Below, in pieces: positions 1 to 8,982 of a DNA stretch of 64,000 nt. The DNA comes from Cytophagales bacterium (lineage in GTDB: Bacteria; Bacteroidota; Bacteroidia; Cytophagales; Spirosomataceae), in assembly GCA_013298125.1 (NCBI GenBank), contig JAAFJP010000002.1, positions 62,001-126,000 on the forward strand, given 5' to 3'. The first letter of the stretch is position 1. The number at the start of each line of letters is the position of its first letter. Below the pieces are notes generated by a model that saw nothing but the letters and a program-made list of their open reading frames with translations, had not been told where the DNA came from and searched no databases. Made by a program: the position numbers and the translations under genes.

Positions 1-31
1 CGTGGTTGATGGTGGAAAACAATTTATTTAG
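1..31 (+). CDS. C-terminal tail of an upstream gene (possibly short-chain dehydrogenase), cut by window edge
   Basis: From base 2 an open frame reads VVDGGKQFI and stops with TAG at 29-31, 21 bases before the ferredoxin start. The V-D-G-G motif close to a C-terminus is typical of short-chain dehydrogenases/reductases, so this may be the last codons of one. Only nine residues are visible, so the assignment is weak. The short gap suggests it is cotranscribed with the ferredoxin gene. Confidence 0.35.
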   Translation, partial: VVDGGKQFI

Positions 32-52
32 AATTTATAAACGAAAAATATT

Positions 53-373
53 ATGCCCCAAATAACGTATATCGAAAATAACGGAACTGAACATCAAGTA
101 GAATTGCCTTTGGGAGCTACCTTGATGGAAGGTGCAGTTCAGAATGACATCAAAGGAATTGTTGCCGAATGTGGCGGTTCGTGTATGTGTGCCACTTGCC
201 ACGTATATATTGATGACAAGTTTTTGGATTTATTACCCGAAATGGAAGAAGAAGAGGACGAAATGCTCGACGGTGCTAATGCCGAGAGACGTGAAAATAG
301 CCGTCTGGGCTGTCAGGTGAGGATTTCTAAACAATTAGACGGAATAATCGTAAGAATCCCAGAAAAACAATGA
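53..373 (+). CDS. [2Fe-2S] ferredoxin, putidaredoxin/adrenodoxin type
   Basis: A 106-residue soluble electron carrier. Cluster ligands are visible as C40-x5-C46-x2-C49 and C87, the spacing of putidaredoxin-type ferredoxins; an extra cysteine lies at 44. An acidic stretch (residues 64-70, EMEEEED) matches the acidic interaction helix by which these ferredoxins dock to reductase or P450. The stop overlaps the start of the reductase gene in ATGA at 370-373, so the two are translationally coupled. It should pass electrons from that reductase to a monooxygenase not present in the window. The ATG at 53 gives the full family length. Confidence 0.93.
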   Translation: MPQITYIENNGTEHQVELPLGATLMEGAVQNDIKGIVAECGGSCMCATCHVYIDDKFLDLLPEMEEEEDEMLDGANAERRENSRLGCQVRISKQLDGIIVRIPEKQ

Positions 374-1575
374 AGCAAAAAGTGGTCATAATTGGTACTG
401 GACATGGGGGCATTCAAGCGGCTTCTTCGCTTCGTGAAGAGGGTTTTGAGGGTGAAATCGTCTTGATTTCCGATGAAAAAGAAATGCCCTATCAAAAACC
501 ACCTTTGTCCAAAGGATTTTTACAAGACAAACAAACCGAAGATGCTATACTTTTTCGTTCGGTAAATTTCTATCAAAATAATAATATTGATTTACGTCTG
601 GGAGCAAAAGTTTGTAAAATTGAACCCAATAATTGCCAAATTTCCTTAGAAAATGGAGAAATAATTTCTTATAATTTTCTGATAATAGCCACGGGAACGA
701 GCAATCGTAAGTTGATAATTGATGGAAAATTAGTGGAAAATGTCTATTTTCTAAGAAACTTAGTCGATGCCAAAAATATTCAGCAAAAATTAAAAGAATC
801 ACAAAATATTGTGGTCATTGGCGGGGGATTTATTGGTTTAGAATTAGCCGCTCTATCCATTGAAAAAGGAAAAAACGTAACCGTAATTGAAGCACAAAGC
901 CGATTGATGGAAAGAGTTTTACCCGCCATAGTCTCAAATGTTTTTTATGAAACTCACCAACAGAATGGTGTTCGGATTTTATTACAAACTGCCATAGAAA
1001 ATATTACAACTAATGAGGTGATTCTCAAAAATGGTGAAAATATCAAGGCTGATTTAATTTTAGCGGGTATTGGCGTAATTCCAGAGACCTCTCTGGCATC
1101 AGAAGCAGGAATTGCTTGCGAAAATGGCGTATTGGTCAATGAATTTCAACAAACCAATTTCTCCAATATTTACGCCATTGGTGACTGTGCGAACCATTTT
1201 AACGCTTTTGCTAATAAAAATCTGAGATTAGAATCCGTGCAAAATGCCGTTGATCAAGCCAAAGTAGCGGTCAATCACATTTTGGGAAAACCACAACCTT
1301 ATCATACCGTACCGTGGTTTTGGACGAATCAATATCATTTAAAATTACAAATGGCAGGGATTAATTCTGATTACGATGAAACTCATTTTCGGGGAGATAT
1401 AGAAGGGCAGAAGTTTTCAGTTTTTTACTATAAAAATCAAAAATTAGTAGCCGTAGATTCTTTAAACCGCCCCGCAGACCATTTAGCCGCTCGAAAATTA
1501 ATTCAAAATGGCATAAGCCCCACTTTTGAACAAGTAGCAGATTTAGCTCTGAAATTTGGTGAATTGTGTTGTTAG
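370..1575 (+). CDS. FAD/NAD(P)H-dependent ferredoxin reductase
   Basis: A 401-residue flavoprotein of the putidaredoxin/rhodocoxin reductase family. The FAD dinucleotide-binding motif is GTGHGG at residues 9-14, the NAD(P)H-binding motif GGGFIGLE at 151-158, and the second FAD motif YAIGDCA lies near residue 268. The C-terminal part has the PWFWTNQY block of this family. It would take electrons from NAD(P)H and reduce the ferredoxin encoded immediately upstream, with which it shares an ATGA overlap. The physiological acceptor (cytochrome P450 or Rieske oxygenase) is probably upstream of the window. The neighbouring 4-hydroxybenzoate genes make an aromatic-acid role plausible but unproven. Confidence 0.92.
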   Translation: MKQKVVIIGTGHGGIQAASSLREEGFEGEIVLISDEKEMPYQKPPLSKGFLQDKQTEDAILFRSVNFYQNNNIDLRLGAKVCKIEPNNCQISLENGEIISYNFLIIATGTSNRKLIIDGKLVENVYFLRNLVDAKNIQQKLKESQNIVVIGGGFIGLELAALSIEKGKNVTVIEAQSRLMERVLPAIVSNVFYETHQQNGVRILLQTAIENITTNEVILKNGENIKADLILAGIGVIPETSLASEAGIACENGVLVNEFQQTNFSNIYAIGDCANHFNAFANKNLRLESVQNAVDQAKVAVNHILGKPQPYHTVPWFWTNQYHLKLQMAGINSDYDETHFRGDIEGQKFSVFYYKNQKLVAVDSLNRPADHLAARKLIQNGISPTFEQVADLALKFGELCC

Positions 1576-1604
1576 AAATTTGGACTTAATAGGGAAACTT
1601 TTTC

Positions 1605-1760
1605 AGACCGACACTTTTTATTTTACGACCCAAGAACATCCCCCTACCCCCTTCAAAGGGGGAATTGCACGAGTGGTAAATCCCCCTTTGAAGGGGGTAG
1701 GGGGATGTTCTTGATAGATGAAACTTAATAAAAAGTTGTTTTTGGAAAAAGTGTCGGTCT
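1605..1760. repeat. MITE-like element, copy 1 (TIR plus C/G-rich hairpin)
   Basis: A 156-bp non-coding element. Outer 15-bp terminal inverted repeats are perfect: AGACCGACACTTTTT at 1605-1619 and its complement at 1746-1760. Inside is a perfect 32-bp inverted repeat (1632-1663 with 1681-1712), rich in runs of C and G (CATCCCCCTACCCCC). Related elements lie at 57224-57312 and 60056-60204. It separates the reductase gene from the convergent AraC gene and could also act as a terminator. Confidence 0.8.
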
Positions 1761-1804
1761 AAAAAAGGTAAACTAACAATGTATATCTCATCCAAAGAAA
1801 TGAA

Positions 1805-2668
1805 TTAACTATTTTCTCTAAATCCCTTGGGCGATGTTCCCGTATGTTTTTTAAAAAGTCTTGAAAAATAAGCCGCATCTTCAAAACTTAACTGATAGGC
1901 AACTTCCGAAATGCTTAAAGAAGTATGAAGTAATAGTTTTTGAGCCTCCCCCACAAAAAAATCATTCACCACTTGTGTAGCCGTTTTTTGCGTAATATTT
2001 TGGCAAATTCTATTCAAATGAATGGGTGTAATTTTTATTTCGTTCGCATATTCCGTAATCGTTTTTTGAGGTTTTTTTGAATCTTTTATCCTATCAATAA
2101 AAAGTTTAAAAATACTCAAACTCCGTTGATTCTGAATGATTTTCTCTTCGTTTTGGGCTTGTGTAATCCTGAAAATACTGGTTAAAAATGTCGTAAATAA
2201 GGATTTAAGCATGATCTCACGTTCAGGCAAATAACTAAATATTTCTTCCCTAATCTTTTCTATTAAGCTAATAAAAAATTGAAATTCAGCTTTATTCTCA
2301 TCAATATTTAGAATTCTTAATTTACCCAATTCAAGATTTATTTTAGGATTTAACTTAAATAATTGTTCTAAAAATGAAACTGAAATTGTTAAAACTGTCC
2401 CTTGAATTTTGTCTTCATATTCAAATCCGTGAAGTGTATTTTCAGGAATCATCATCAAACAAGCATTCTTAAACTCAAACTCCTTATTTTCAATTAAGAG
2501 CTTTCCATAACCAGTTTCAATATAAAATATCTGAAATAATGATGTATGAATGTGCTGTTTTATCTTCCAATCATGTTTTTGGCTTCGAGTTTCAATGGAT
2601 TCACAATGAATAAAATCGGGTAAAATAGCCCTTGCATTGTCCCCATAAAGACCATTATAATTTAGCAT
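1805..2668 (-). CDS. AraC-family transcriptional regulator, likely activator of the pob/pca operon
   Basis: A 287-residue regulator: an N-terminal cupin-like effector-binding half (about residues 20-110) and a C-terminal AraC DNA-binding domain (about 185-287) with two helix-turn-helix units, ending in the signature LSFEDAAYFSRLFKKHTG and then TSPKGFR. It is transcribed divergently from pobA across a 104-bp gap, the arrangement of pobR/pobA-type regulation in other bacteria. By inference it senses 4-hydroxybenzoate or protocatechuate and activates the operon; the ligand cannot be read from sequence. The ATG at 2668 is the only plausible start. Confidence 0.88.
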   Translation of the reverse strand: MLNYNGLYGDNARAILPDFIHCESIETRSQKHDWKIKQHIHTSLFQIFYIETGYGKLLIENKEFEFKNACLMMIPENTLHGFEYEDKIQGTVLTISVSFLEQLFKLNPKINLELGKLRILNIDENKAEFQFFISLIEKIREEIFSYLPEREIMLKSLFTTFLTSIFRITQAQNEEKIIQNQRSLSIFKLFIDRIKDSKKPQKTITEYANEIKITPIHLNRICQNITQKTATQVVNDFFVGEAQKLLLHTSLSISEVAYQLSFEDAAYFSRLFKKHTGTSPKGFRENS

Positions 2669-2705
2669 CGTAATTTTTCAATGTATGTTTTGTCCAAATA
2701 TTAAG

Positions 2706-2713
2706 CAAATATA
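2706..2713 (-). promoter_or_regulatory. -7 promoter element of the araC gene
   Basis: On the minus strand this reads TATATTTG, an exact match to the Bacteroidota -7 consensus TAnnTTTG, 38 bases before the regulator start. No clear -33 TTG was found at the usual spacing. Confidence 0.45.
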
Positions 2714-2739
2714 TCCAAATTTTTGCTAATAATTCCCTA

Positions 2740-2747
2740 TACTTTTG
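2740..2747 (+). promoter_or_regulatory. -7 promoter element of the pobA-pca operon
   Basis: TACTTTTG matches TAnnTTTG exactly and lies 26 bases before the pobA ATG, so transcription would start about 5-10 bases downstream. A -33 TTG is not at the standard distance, consistent with a promoter that needs the divergent AraC activator. Confidence 0.55.
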
Positions 2748-2772
2748 TGTTATCATTTTTCACATAAATTTT

Positions 2773-3948
2773 ATGAATCACAATACACAGGTAGGAATAA
2801 TTGGAGCAGGTCCAGCAGGTTTAACCCTTGCTTTATTGTTACAAAAAGCGGGTATTTCTTCAATTATTCTTGAAAATAAAAGTCGAGAATATGTGGAATC
2901 TCGTGTGCGGGCTGGGCTTTTGGAACATAATACAGTTTCACTTTTCGATAGCTTACGTGTTTCAGAAAGATTGCACAAAGAAGGTTTAATTCATCTTGGA
3001 TGTTTCATTAGTCATAATGGAAAAAGCCAAAGGATAGATTTTGCTAAACTTACTCAAAAAGAAGTTACAATTTATGGGCAACAAGAAGTAGTAAAAGACT
3101 TAATTTCAGCTTGTTACGAAAGAAATATTGGAATAATTTTTGAGGCAGATGCTACCCAAATTACAGATTTAGAAACCGAAAAACCTATCATTTATTTTAC
3201 TAAAAATAATGAAAATCATTCGCTTGAATGTGATTTTGTGGGCGGTTGTGATGGTTTTCACGGACTTTCTCGCAAAACTTTACCCAAAGAATCTTATCAA
3301 GAATATAAAATTGAATATCCGTTTAGTTGGTTGGGGATTTTGGCGTATGCAAAACCCAATTATGAAGAACTGATTTATGCCTACCACTCTGAAGGTTTCG
3401 CCTTAGCAAGTATGAGGTCAGAGAAAGTTTGTCGGCTATATTTACAAGTGAATAATGACGATAAAATTGAAAATTTGTCGGACGAACAAATCTGGGATGA
3501 ATTAGAAAATCGTTTAGGTTTTGCGTTAAATCGAGGTGAAATTTTTGAAAAAGGCATCACCCCAATGCGTAGTTTTATGATTGATAATATGCAATTTGGG
3601 CGACTATTTTTAGCGGGCGATTCTGCTCATATTGTGCCTCCAACGGGTGCAAAGGGCTTAAATTTAGCCGTTGCAGATATTAATAATTTAGCAAATGGAA
3701 TCATCCATTTTTATCAAAATAATGATGAAGAATTATTGAAAAACTATACTCAAAAGTGTTTAGCAAGAGTTTGGAGAGTTCAAGATTTTTCAAATTTTAT
3801 GACTTATTTGTGTCACAAACAATCAGAAGAAGGTACTTTTGAAAATCAATTACAAAAATCGAAATTTGATTATTTAACCATTTCTGAGGCATACCAAAAA
3901 ACAATTGCGGAGAATTATGTGGGCTTGCCGTATGAGACTTTTGCATAA
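2773..3948 (+). CDS. pobA: 4-hydroxybenzoate 3-monooxygenase
   Basis: A 391-residue class A flavin monooxygenase that hydroxylates 4-hydroxybenzoate to protocatechuate with NAD(P)H and O2. The FAD motif GAGPAG is at residues 11-16, the RVRAGLLE block at 44-51 is characteristic of PobA, the DG motif (GGCDGFHG) is at 157-164 and the GD motif (LFLAGDSAHIVPPTGAKG) is at 278-295. Length equals the classical Pseudomonas enzyme. It heads an operon encoding the whole protocatechuate branch, six bases before pcaD, so its product feeds straight into PcaGH. Start at ATG 2773 after a TAnnTTTG promoter. Confidence 0.95.
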   Translation: MNHNTQVGIIGAGPAGLTLALLLQKAGISSIILENKSREYVESRVRAGLLEHNTVSLFDSLRVSERLHKEGLIHLGCFISHNGKSQRIDFAKLTQKEVTIYGQQEVVKDLISACYERNIGIIFEADATQITDLETEKPIIYFTKNNENHSLECDFVGGCDGFHGLSRKTLPKESYQEYKIEYPFSWLGILAYAKPNYEELIYAYHSEGFALASMRSEKVCRLYLQVNNDDKIENLSDEQIWDELENRLGFALNRGEIFEKGITPMRSFMIDNMQFGRLFLAGDSAHIVPPTGAKGLNLAVADINNLANGIIHFYQNNDEELLKNYTQKCLARVWRVQDFSNFMTYLCHKQSEEGTFENQLQKSKFDYLTISEAYQKTIAENYVGLPYETFA

Positions 3949-3954
3949 AATAAA

Positions 3955-4734
3955 ATGACTTTTACCAATATCAACGAAAATAATATTCACTACCAATATC
4001 TTGATAACCAACAAGGTAGAACATTTATTTTTATTAATTCTCTTGGAACAGATTTTAGAATTTGGGACGGAGTTGTTGATATTTTAAAGCATCAAGGCAA
4101 CATTTTAAGGTTTGATAAAGCAGGTCACGGACTATCGACATTAAATAATCCAAACTGTAAAATAGAGAATTATGCAAACGATGTTTTAGGACTAATGGAT
4201 TTTTTAAAAATTCAGAAAGCTGTCATTGTCGGGCTTTCCATTGGGGGAATTATCGCCCAATATATAGCTATTCATCATCCAGAAAGAATAGAAAAATTAA
4301 TTCTAAGTAATACAGCCCCCAAAGTGGGTACGGAAGAAGGTTGGGGTACTCGAATTGAAACTGTTAAAAAAGATGGTTTAGCCTCAATGGCTGATAACAT
4401 CATGAAGGTTTGGTTTTCAGAGAATTTTAGAAATAATCGAACATCTGAATTAGAAGGCTATAAGATGATGCTTTCTACTACTAACCCTACTGGATATGTT
4501 AGTGCTTGTGAGGCTCTAAAAATTAATGACTTAACAAAAGAAATTGCAAAAATTAATATTCCAACTTTATGTTTTGCAGGTACAGAAGATGGCTCAACGC
4601 CTCCCTTACAAGTAAAGGCAATGTCAGATTTAATCCCAAATTCAATCTATATTTTGATTGAGGGTGTTGGGCATATTCCTTGTGTCGAAGTGCCTGAGTT
4701 GATTTCAAAACATATTTTAGCATTTATAAAATGA
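3955..4734 (+). CDS. pcaD: 3-oxoadipate enol-lactonase
   Basis: A 259-residue alpha/beta hydrolase. The nucleophile elbow is GLSIGG at residues 93-98 with Ser95; an acidic residue in AGTEDGSTPP and a histidine in GVGHIPC near the C-terminus complete the triad. In the pathway it hydrolyses 3-oxoadipate enol-lactone to 3-oxoadipate. Context makes the assignment: it lies between pobA and pcaC, and its stop overlaps the pcaC start in ATGA. In many bacteria pcaD and pcaC are fused as pcaL; here they are separate but adjacent and overlapping. Confidence 0.9.
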   Translation: MTFTNINENNIHYQYLDNQQGRTFIFINSLGTDFRIWDGVVDILKHQGNILRFDKAGHGLSTLNNPNCKIENYANDVLGLMDFLKIQKAVIVGLSIGGIIAQYIAIHHPERIEKLILSNTAPKVGTEEGWGTRIETVKKDGLASMADNIMKVWFSENFRNNRTSELEGYKMMLSTTNPTGYVSACEALKINDLTKEIAKINIPTLCFAGTEDGSTPPLQVKAMSDLIPNSIYILIEGVGHIPCVEVPELISKHILAFIK

Positions 4735-5111
4735 ACGATTTATACGAAAAAGGCATGAAAACCCGTCGTGAGGTCTTAGGAGATGCTCACGTGGACAAAG
4801 CCGAAGCCAACAAAACGGATTTTGATAAAGATTTCCAAGAATATATCACGAATTCGGCTTGGGGGGCTATTTGGTCACGTCCGCATCTTACCAAAAGGGA
4901 ACGTTCATTAATTACAATTGCTATTTTGACGGCTTTGGGTCTGGAAGAAGAACTCGCTATGCACATACGAGCTACTCAAAATACGGGTGCAACAGAACAA
5001 GATGTAAAAGAAGTTTTGATGCACACAGGCGTATATGCAGGCGTCCCGAAAACGAATGGAGCGATGAAAATTGCCAAGAAAATTTATTCGGATTTAGAAA
5101 ATAAAATTTAA
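4731..5111 (+). CDS. pcaC: 4-carboxymuconolactone decarboxylase
   Basis: A 126-residue all-alpha protein of the carboxymuconolactone decarboxylase/AhpD-like family, full length for PcaC. Family blocks visible are WGAIWSRPHLTKRERSL (about residues 44-60), HIRATQNTGAT and VLMHTGVYAGVP. It decarboxylates gamma-carboxymuconolactone to the enol-lactone, the substrate of PcaD encoded just upstream. The gene overlaps pcaD by four bases and precedes pcaH by four bases. Confidence 0.93.
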   Translation: MNDLYEKGMKTRREVLGDAHVDKAEANKTDFDKDFQEYITNSAWGAIWSRPHLTKRERSLITIAILTALGLEEELAMHIRATQNTGATEQDVKEVLMHTGVYAGVPKTNGAMKIAKKIYSDLENKI

Positions 5112-5115
5112 TTTA

Positions 5116-5790
5116 ATGGAATCAACACAAGCCCCATTTTTATATCCAGAGTATAAATCAACCATTTTTAGAAGTCCAACACAACCTTTAATGATTGTGA
5201 AAGACCACTTAAAAGACTTGACTTTGCCCGTTTTTGGCGAATCTCACATTCAAAAATTTGACAATGATTTAACCAAAAATGCTCAAATAAATGGTGAACC
5301 AATCGGTGAACGGATTAAAGTTTTTGGAAAACTCATGGACGAAAACGGAAGAGGAATCCCAAATGCTTTAATCGAAATTTGGCAAGCTAATTCCGCAGGG
5401 AGATATATTCATAAAGCCGAAATTCACGATGCTCCACTCGACCCAAATTTTCTTGGTGCAGGTCGCTTATTGACTGATAATCAAGGACTTTACCAATTTT
5501 ATACAATCAAACCTGGGGCATATCCTTGGGGTAATCATTTCAATGCGTGGCGACCCAATCATATTCATTTTTCGATAATGGGACATCAAATTGAACACCG
5601 TTTGATTACACAAATGTATTTCCCAGGCGACCCATTGTTTGAGTATGACCCCATTTATCAATCTGTCCCACAACACGCAAGGCATTTGATGGTTTCAAAA
5701 TTTAGTATTGACAAAACCGACCCTGAGTTTGCGTTGGCTTATGAGTTTAATATTGTTTTGAATGGAAAATTAAAATCGAATTTTGAATAA
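5116..5790 (+). CDS. pcaH: protocatechuate 3,4-dioxygenase beta subunit
   Basis: A 224-residue intradiol ring-cleavage dioxygenase subunit that carries the catalytic non-haem Fe(III). The four expected ligands are present: Tyr97 (SAGRYIH), Tyr136 (PGAYPW), His149 and His151 (RPNHIHFS). With PcaG, encoded directly downstream, it cleaves protocatechuate to 3-carboxy-cis,cis-muconate. Its TAA and the pcaG ATG share a base (TAATG at 5788-5792), which favours balanced subunit synthesis. Confidence 0.96.
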   Translation: MESTQAPFLYPEYKSTIFRSPTQPLMIVKDHLKDLTLPVFGESHIQKFDNDLTKNAQINGEPIGERIKVFGKLMDENGRGIPNALIEIWQANSAGRYIHKAEIHDAPLDPNFLGAGRLLTDNQGLYQFYTIKPGAYPWGNHFNAWRPNHIHFSIMGHQIEHRLITQMYFPGDPLFEYDPIYQSVPQHARHLMVSKFSIDKTDPEFALAYEFNIVLNGKLKSNFE

Positions 5791-6350
5791 TGGAAACATT
5801 CAACCAAACGCCCTCTCAAACGGTAGGACCATTTTTTGCATACAGCCTAACCGCCAAACAATACGGATATAATTATAACAGTATCATCACAGATTCGTTG
5901 GTTAATGACTCAATCGAAGGGGAAAGAATCTTTATCACAGGTAAAATTTTTGATGGAGAAAATAAAGTAATTCCAGATGCAATAATTGAGTTAGTACAAT
6001 ATTTTGAGTCTGAAAATCAAGATGTTACTTCAAAAATAGCTCGTGTTGGAACGGGGACTTCTGAGGATGGGAGTTTTATTTTTACGACTGTCAAACCTAA
6101 ACCCATCAAAGGTCAAGCTCCATTTATTTCAGTAGTTATCATGATGCGGGGTTCGCTTCACCATTTGCACACAAGAATTTATTTTGCTGATGAAACTGAA
6201 AAGAATAAAGAGGATTTATTACTAAATTCAATTCCAGAAGATAGACGTAATTCATTGATAGCGAATAGATTACAGAAAAATAATCAAATTTTTTACGAGT
6301 TCAATATTAGAATGCAAGGGGAAAACGAAACCATCTTTTTTAAAATATGA
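5790..6350 (+). CDS. pcaG: protocatechuate 3,4-dioxygenase alpha subunit
   Basis: A 186-residue structural subunit of protocatechuate 3,4-dioxygenase. The N-terminal [14 protein letters not shown] motif and the C-terminal [12 protein letters not shown] block are typical of PcaG. It keeps the intradiol beta-sandwich fold but, as usual for alpha subunits, lacks the full set of iron ligands seen in PcaH. It overlaps pcaH by one base and the CoA-transferase gene by four (ATGA at 6347-6350). Confidence 0.95.
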   Translation: METFNQTPSQTVGPFFAYSLTAKQYGYNYNSIITDSLVNDSIEGERIFITGKIFDGENKVIPDAIIELVQYFESENQDVTSKIARVGTGTSEDGSFIFTTVKPKPIKGQAPFISVVIMMRGSLHHLHTRIYFADETEKNKEDLLLNSIPEDRRNSLIANRLQKNNQIFYEFNIRMQGENETIFFKI

Positions 6351-7693
6351 AAACAGTACCAATTATAGATTTACAAACTGCCGCTTTGATGGTAAAAGAA
6401 GGCGATACGTTATTGCAAGGCGGTTTTGGCATGACAGGAAACCCTGTTCATCTTATGCACGCCTTGGCTGAAATAGGCACAGGAAACCTAACTTTTATCG
6501 GAAATAATACGGGTGAAGCAGGGCTTGGGGGTGGTCGTTTACTAAGAAATGGACAACTCAAAAAGATGATTGGTTCATTTTTTACTTCAAATCCAGATGC
6601 GGTAAAAGCTGCCCAATCTGGACAAGTAGATTATGAACTTTTACCCCAAGGCACTCTTGCAGAAGCCTTACGTGCAGGAGGTGCTGGGATTGGTGGATTT
6701 TATACGCCCACTTCCGCAGGCACACTCATTGCAGAAGGTCGAGAAACCAAAATAATTGACGGTATTGAACAGGTTTTTATCAAAGGAATTCGTGGAAATG
6801 TCGCTTTTATTCGGGCTTGGAGAGCTGATACCGCTGGCAATTTGCAATATCGAATGACTGAAAACAACTTCAACAAAGCAATGGCAACTGCCGCTGATTT
6901 AGTTATTGCAGAGGTTGAAGAGATTGTTCCAGTTGGAGAAATTTTACCCGAATATATACACACGCAAGGCTGTTTTGTTGATTATTTAGTTGAAGCCAAA
7001 ATTACACTTGAAGATTTAGGGAGTTCAGCCTCCGTTTCATCATCAAAAAAAGTTGATGAGAGCCGTATGAATATGGCAAAAAGGGCTTTGCAAGAATTAA
7101 AAAAAGGTGATGTAGTGAATCTGGGGATAGGAATTCCTACTTTGGTTGCCGATTTAATTACCGAAGAACACGGAATCATTTTACATACTGAAAACGGAAT
7201 GTTAGGCGTTGGACCAGTTCCTACCGATGGTGGTGGAGCGATGGATTATCCTGTGAACGCTGGTAAAATACCTGTTACAGCTTTAAATGGAAGTAGTTAT
7301 TTTGATAGTGCTGATTCCTTTGCCATGATTCGTGGTGGACATATTGACATTGCTATCATGGGTGGATTAGAGGTCGATGAAGCGGCAAATTTGGCAAACT
7401 GGGCAGTACCCAATAAACCACTTTTGGGCGTTGGTGGTGCAATGGATTTAGCAAAAGGAGCAAAACGATTAATCATTACGATGACTCATACAAATCCTGA
7501 CGGTTCAGCGAAAATTGTTCCTTCGTGTGTACTTCCTTTGACTGCCAAAAATGTGGTTAAATTAGTGATTACAGATTTAGCCGTTTTTGCTTTCCCTGAA
7601 GGAAAATTAACACTCATTGAATTGATGCCAAATGCTACAATAGAGGAAGTTAGAGCTAAAACGAGTGCCAATTTTATAGAAAAATTATCATGA
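6347..7693 (+). CDS. pcaIJ: 3-oxoadipate CoA-transferase, alpha and beta subunits fused
   Basis: A 448-residue single-chain CoA-transferase that converts 3-oxoadipate plus succinyl-CoA to 3-oxoadipyl-CoA. Residues 1 to about 217 are the A subunit ([23 protein letters not shown]), a serine-rich linker follows (about 225-235), and residues about 238-448 are the B subunit with NLGIGIPT and the catalytic glutamate E282 in [10 protein letters not shown]. In most protocatechuate degraders pcaI and pcaJ are separate genes; here they are joined in frame. Overlaps by ATGA with both pcaG and pcaF. A role with acetoacetate cannot be excluded by motif alone, but the operon argues for oxoadipate. Confidence 0.93.
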   Translation: MKTVPIIDLQTAALMVKEGDTLLQGGFGMTGNPVHLMHALAEIGTGNLTFIGNNTGEAGLGGGRLLRNGQLKKMIGSFFTSNPDAVKAAQSGQVDYELLPQGTLAEALRAGGAGIGGFYTPTSAGTLIAEGRETKIIDGIEQVFIKGIRGNVAFIRAWRADTAGNLQYRMTENNFNKAMATAADLVIAEVEEIVPVGEILPEYIHTQGCFVDYLVEAKITLEDLGSSASVSSSKKVDESRMNMAKRALQELKKGDVVNLGIGIPTLVADLITEEHGIILHTENGMLGVGPVPTDGGGAMDYPVNAGKIPVTALNGSSYFDSADSFAMIRGGHIDIAIMGGLEVDEAANLANWAVPNKPLLGVGGAMDLAKGAKRLIITMTHTNPDGSAKIVPSCVLPLTAKNVVKLVITDLAVFAFPEGKLTLIELMPNATIEEVRAKTSANFIEKLS

Positions 7694-8898
7694 AAAATAC
7701 TTATATCATTGATGGAATCAGAACTCCAATTGGTAATTTTGGAGGAAGCCTATCTTCGGTTAGAGCCGATGATTTAGGGGCTTTGGTCATTAAAGAATTA
7801 ACCCAAAGAAATGCCAATATCCCTCTGGATGCTTATGATGAAGTAATTTTGGGTTGTGCAAACCAAGCTGGTGAGGACAATCGGAATGTTGCCAGAATGT
7901 CACTTTTATTGGCTGGATTGCCCTTTTCAGTCCCAGGTGAAACAGTAAACAGACTTTGTTCATCGGGAATGTCGGCAATTATTCATGCTCACAGGGCAAT
8001 TCAGGCGGGTGATGGAGATATTTTTATTTCGGGAGGCGTTGAAAACATGACTCGTGGACCTTGGGTGATGTCGAAGTCTTCAAAACCTTTTGGAAACGAT
8101 GTCGAAATGCACGACAGTAGTTTTGGTTGGCGGTTTATCAACCCACAACTCAAAGCACTTTATGGCGTAGATGCGATGGGTGTAACGGCTGAAAATTTGG
8201 CGGAAATGTACCAAATCAACCGTGAAGACCAAGATTTATTTGCTTATAATTCTCAACAAAAAGCCTTTCAAGCACAACAAAATGTGCGACTTGCTGAGGA
8301 AATAATGCAAGTTTCTCTGACCGATAAAAATGGAAATACTACTGTTTTTGATAAAGATGAATTTGTTAAAGGTGGAACATCAATGGAAGGTTTAGGAAAA
8401 CTTAGACCCGCTTTCAAAAAAGAAAATGGAACTGTAACAGCAGGGAATTCTTCTGGACTAAATGATGGAGCTTCCGCCGTTTTGATAGCTTCTGAAAATG
8501 GAGTCAATCAATTCAATCTCAAACCCTTAGCAAGAATTGTAGCTTCTGCCGTAGTAGGAGTAGAACCTCGAATCATGGGCATTGGACCAGTTTCTGCCAC
8601 CCAAAAAGCCCTACAAAAAGCGGGATTAACGCTTGATGATATTGATATTATCGAACTCAACGAAGCCTTTGCAGCCCAAAGTTTAGCGTGTACTCGTGCA
8701 TTAGGATTAGCAGATAACGACCCACGAATTAACCCCAACGGTGGTGCTATTGCCTTGGGACATCCACTCGGAATGTCAGGTTCGAGAATAACGTACTCGG
8801 CAGCCTTGGAACTTCAAAAACAAAATAAGCGATACGCACTTGCCACCATGTGTATTGGCGTGGGAATGGGCTATGCTGTTATTATTGAAAAAACTTAA
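7690..8898 (+). CDS. pcaF: 3-oxoadipyl-CoA thiolase
   Basis: A 402-residue thiolase, the last step of the pathway, cleaving 3-oxoadipyl-CoA to succinyl-CoA and acetyl-CoA. Catalytic residues are Cys90 ([10 protein letters not shown]), His358 ([11 protein letters not shown]) and Cys388 (CIGVGMG). The length and the position directly behind the CoA-transferase support PcaF rather than a general acetyl-CoA acetyltransferase. Start codon is in an ATGA overlap with pcaIJ. Confidence 0.94.
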   Translation: MKNTYIIDGIRTPIGNFGGSLSSVRADDLGALVIKELTQRNANIPLDAYDEVILGCANQAGEDNRNVARMSLLLAGLPFSVPGETVNRLCSSGMSAIIHAHRAIQAGDGDIFISGGVENMTRGPWVMSKSSKPFGNDVEMHDSSFGWRFINPQLKALYGVDAMGVTAENLAEMYQINREDQDLFAYNSQQKAFQAQQNVRLAEEIMQVSLTDKNGNTTVFDKDEFVKGGTSMEGLGKLRPAFKKENGTVTAGNSSGLNDGASAVLIASENGVNQFNLKPLARIVASAVVGVEPRIMGIGPVSATQKALQKAGLTLDDIDIIELNEAFAAQSLACTRALGLADNDPRINPNGGAIALGHPLGMSGSRITYSAALELQKQNKRYALATMCIGVGMGYAVIIEKT

Positions 8899-8982
8899 AA
8901 GAGGTAGGAGGTATGAATTATGAGGTAGGAGTTAATTGATTTCAACAACCTCATACCTAATGCCTCATACCTCATACCTAAA
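8899..8982. repeat. low-complexity inverted repeat between pcaF and pcaB
   Basis: The 84-bp gap holds several short copies of GAGGTAGGA/GAGGTATGA followed by ACCTCATACCT copies in the opposite sense, forming an imperfect hairpin. Similar ACCTCAA/ACCTCAT units occur inside ispG at about 24656-24683. It is the only real gap in an operon otherwise joined by overlaps, so it may attenuate or stabilise the pcaB message. Confidence 0.5.

Noticed and set aside
1586-1795. Open frame on the minus strand (69 codons)
   Set aside because: It is wholly made of the MITE-like inverted repeat; the similar peptide PPLKGAGGCS appears wherever the repeat occurs.
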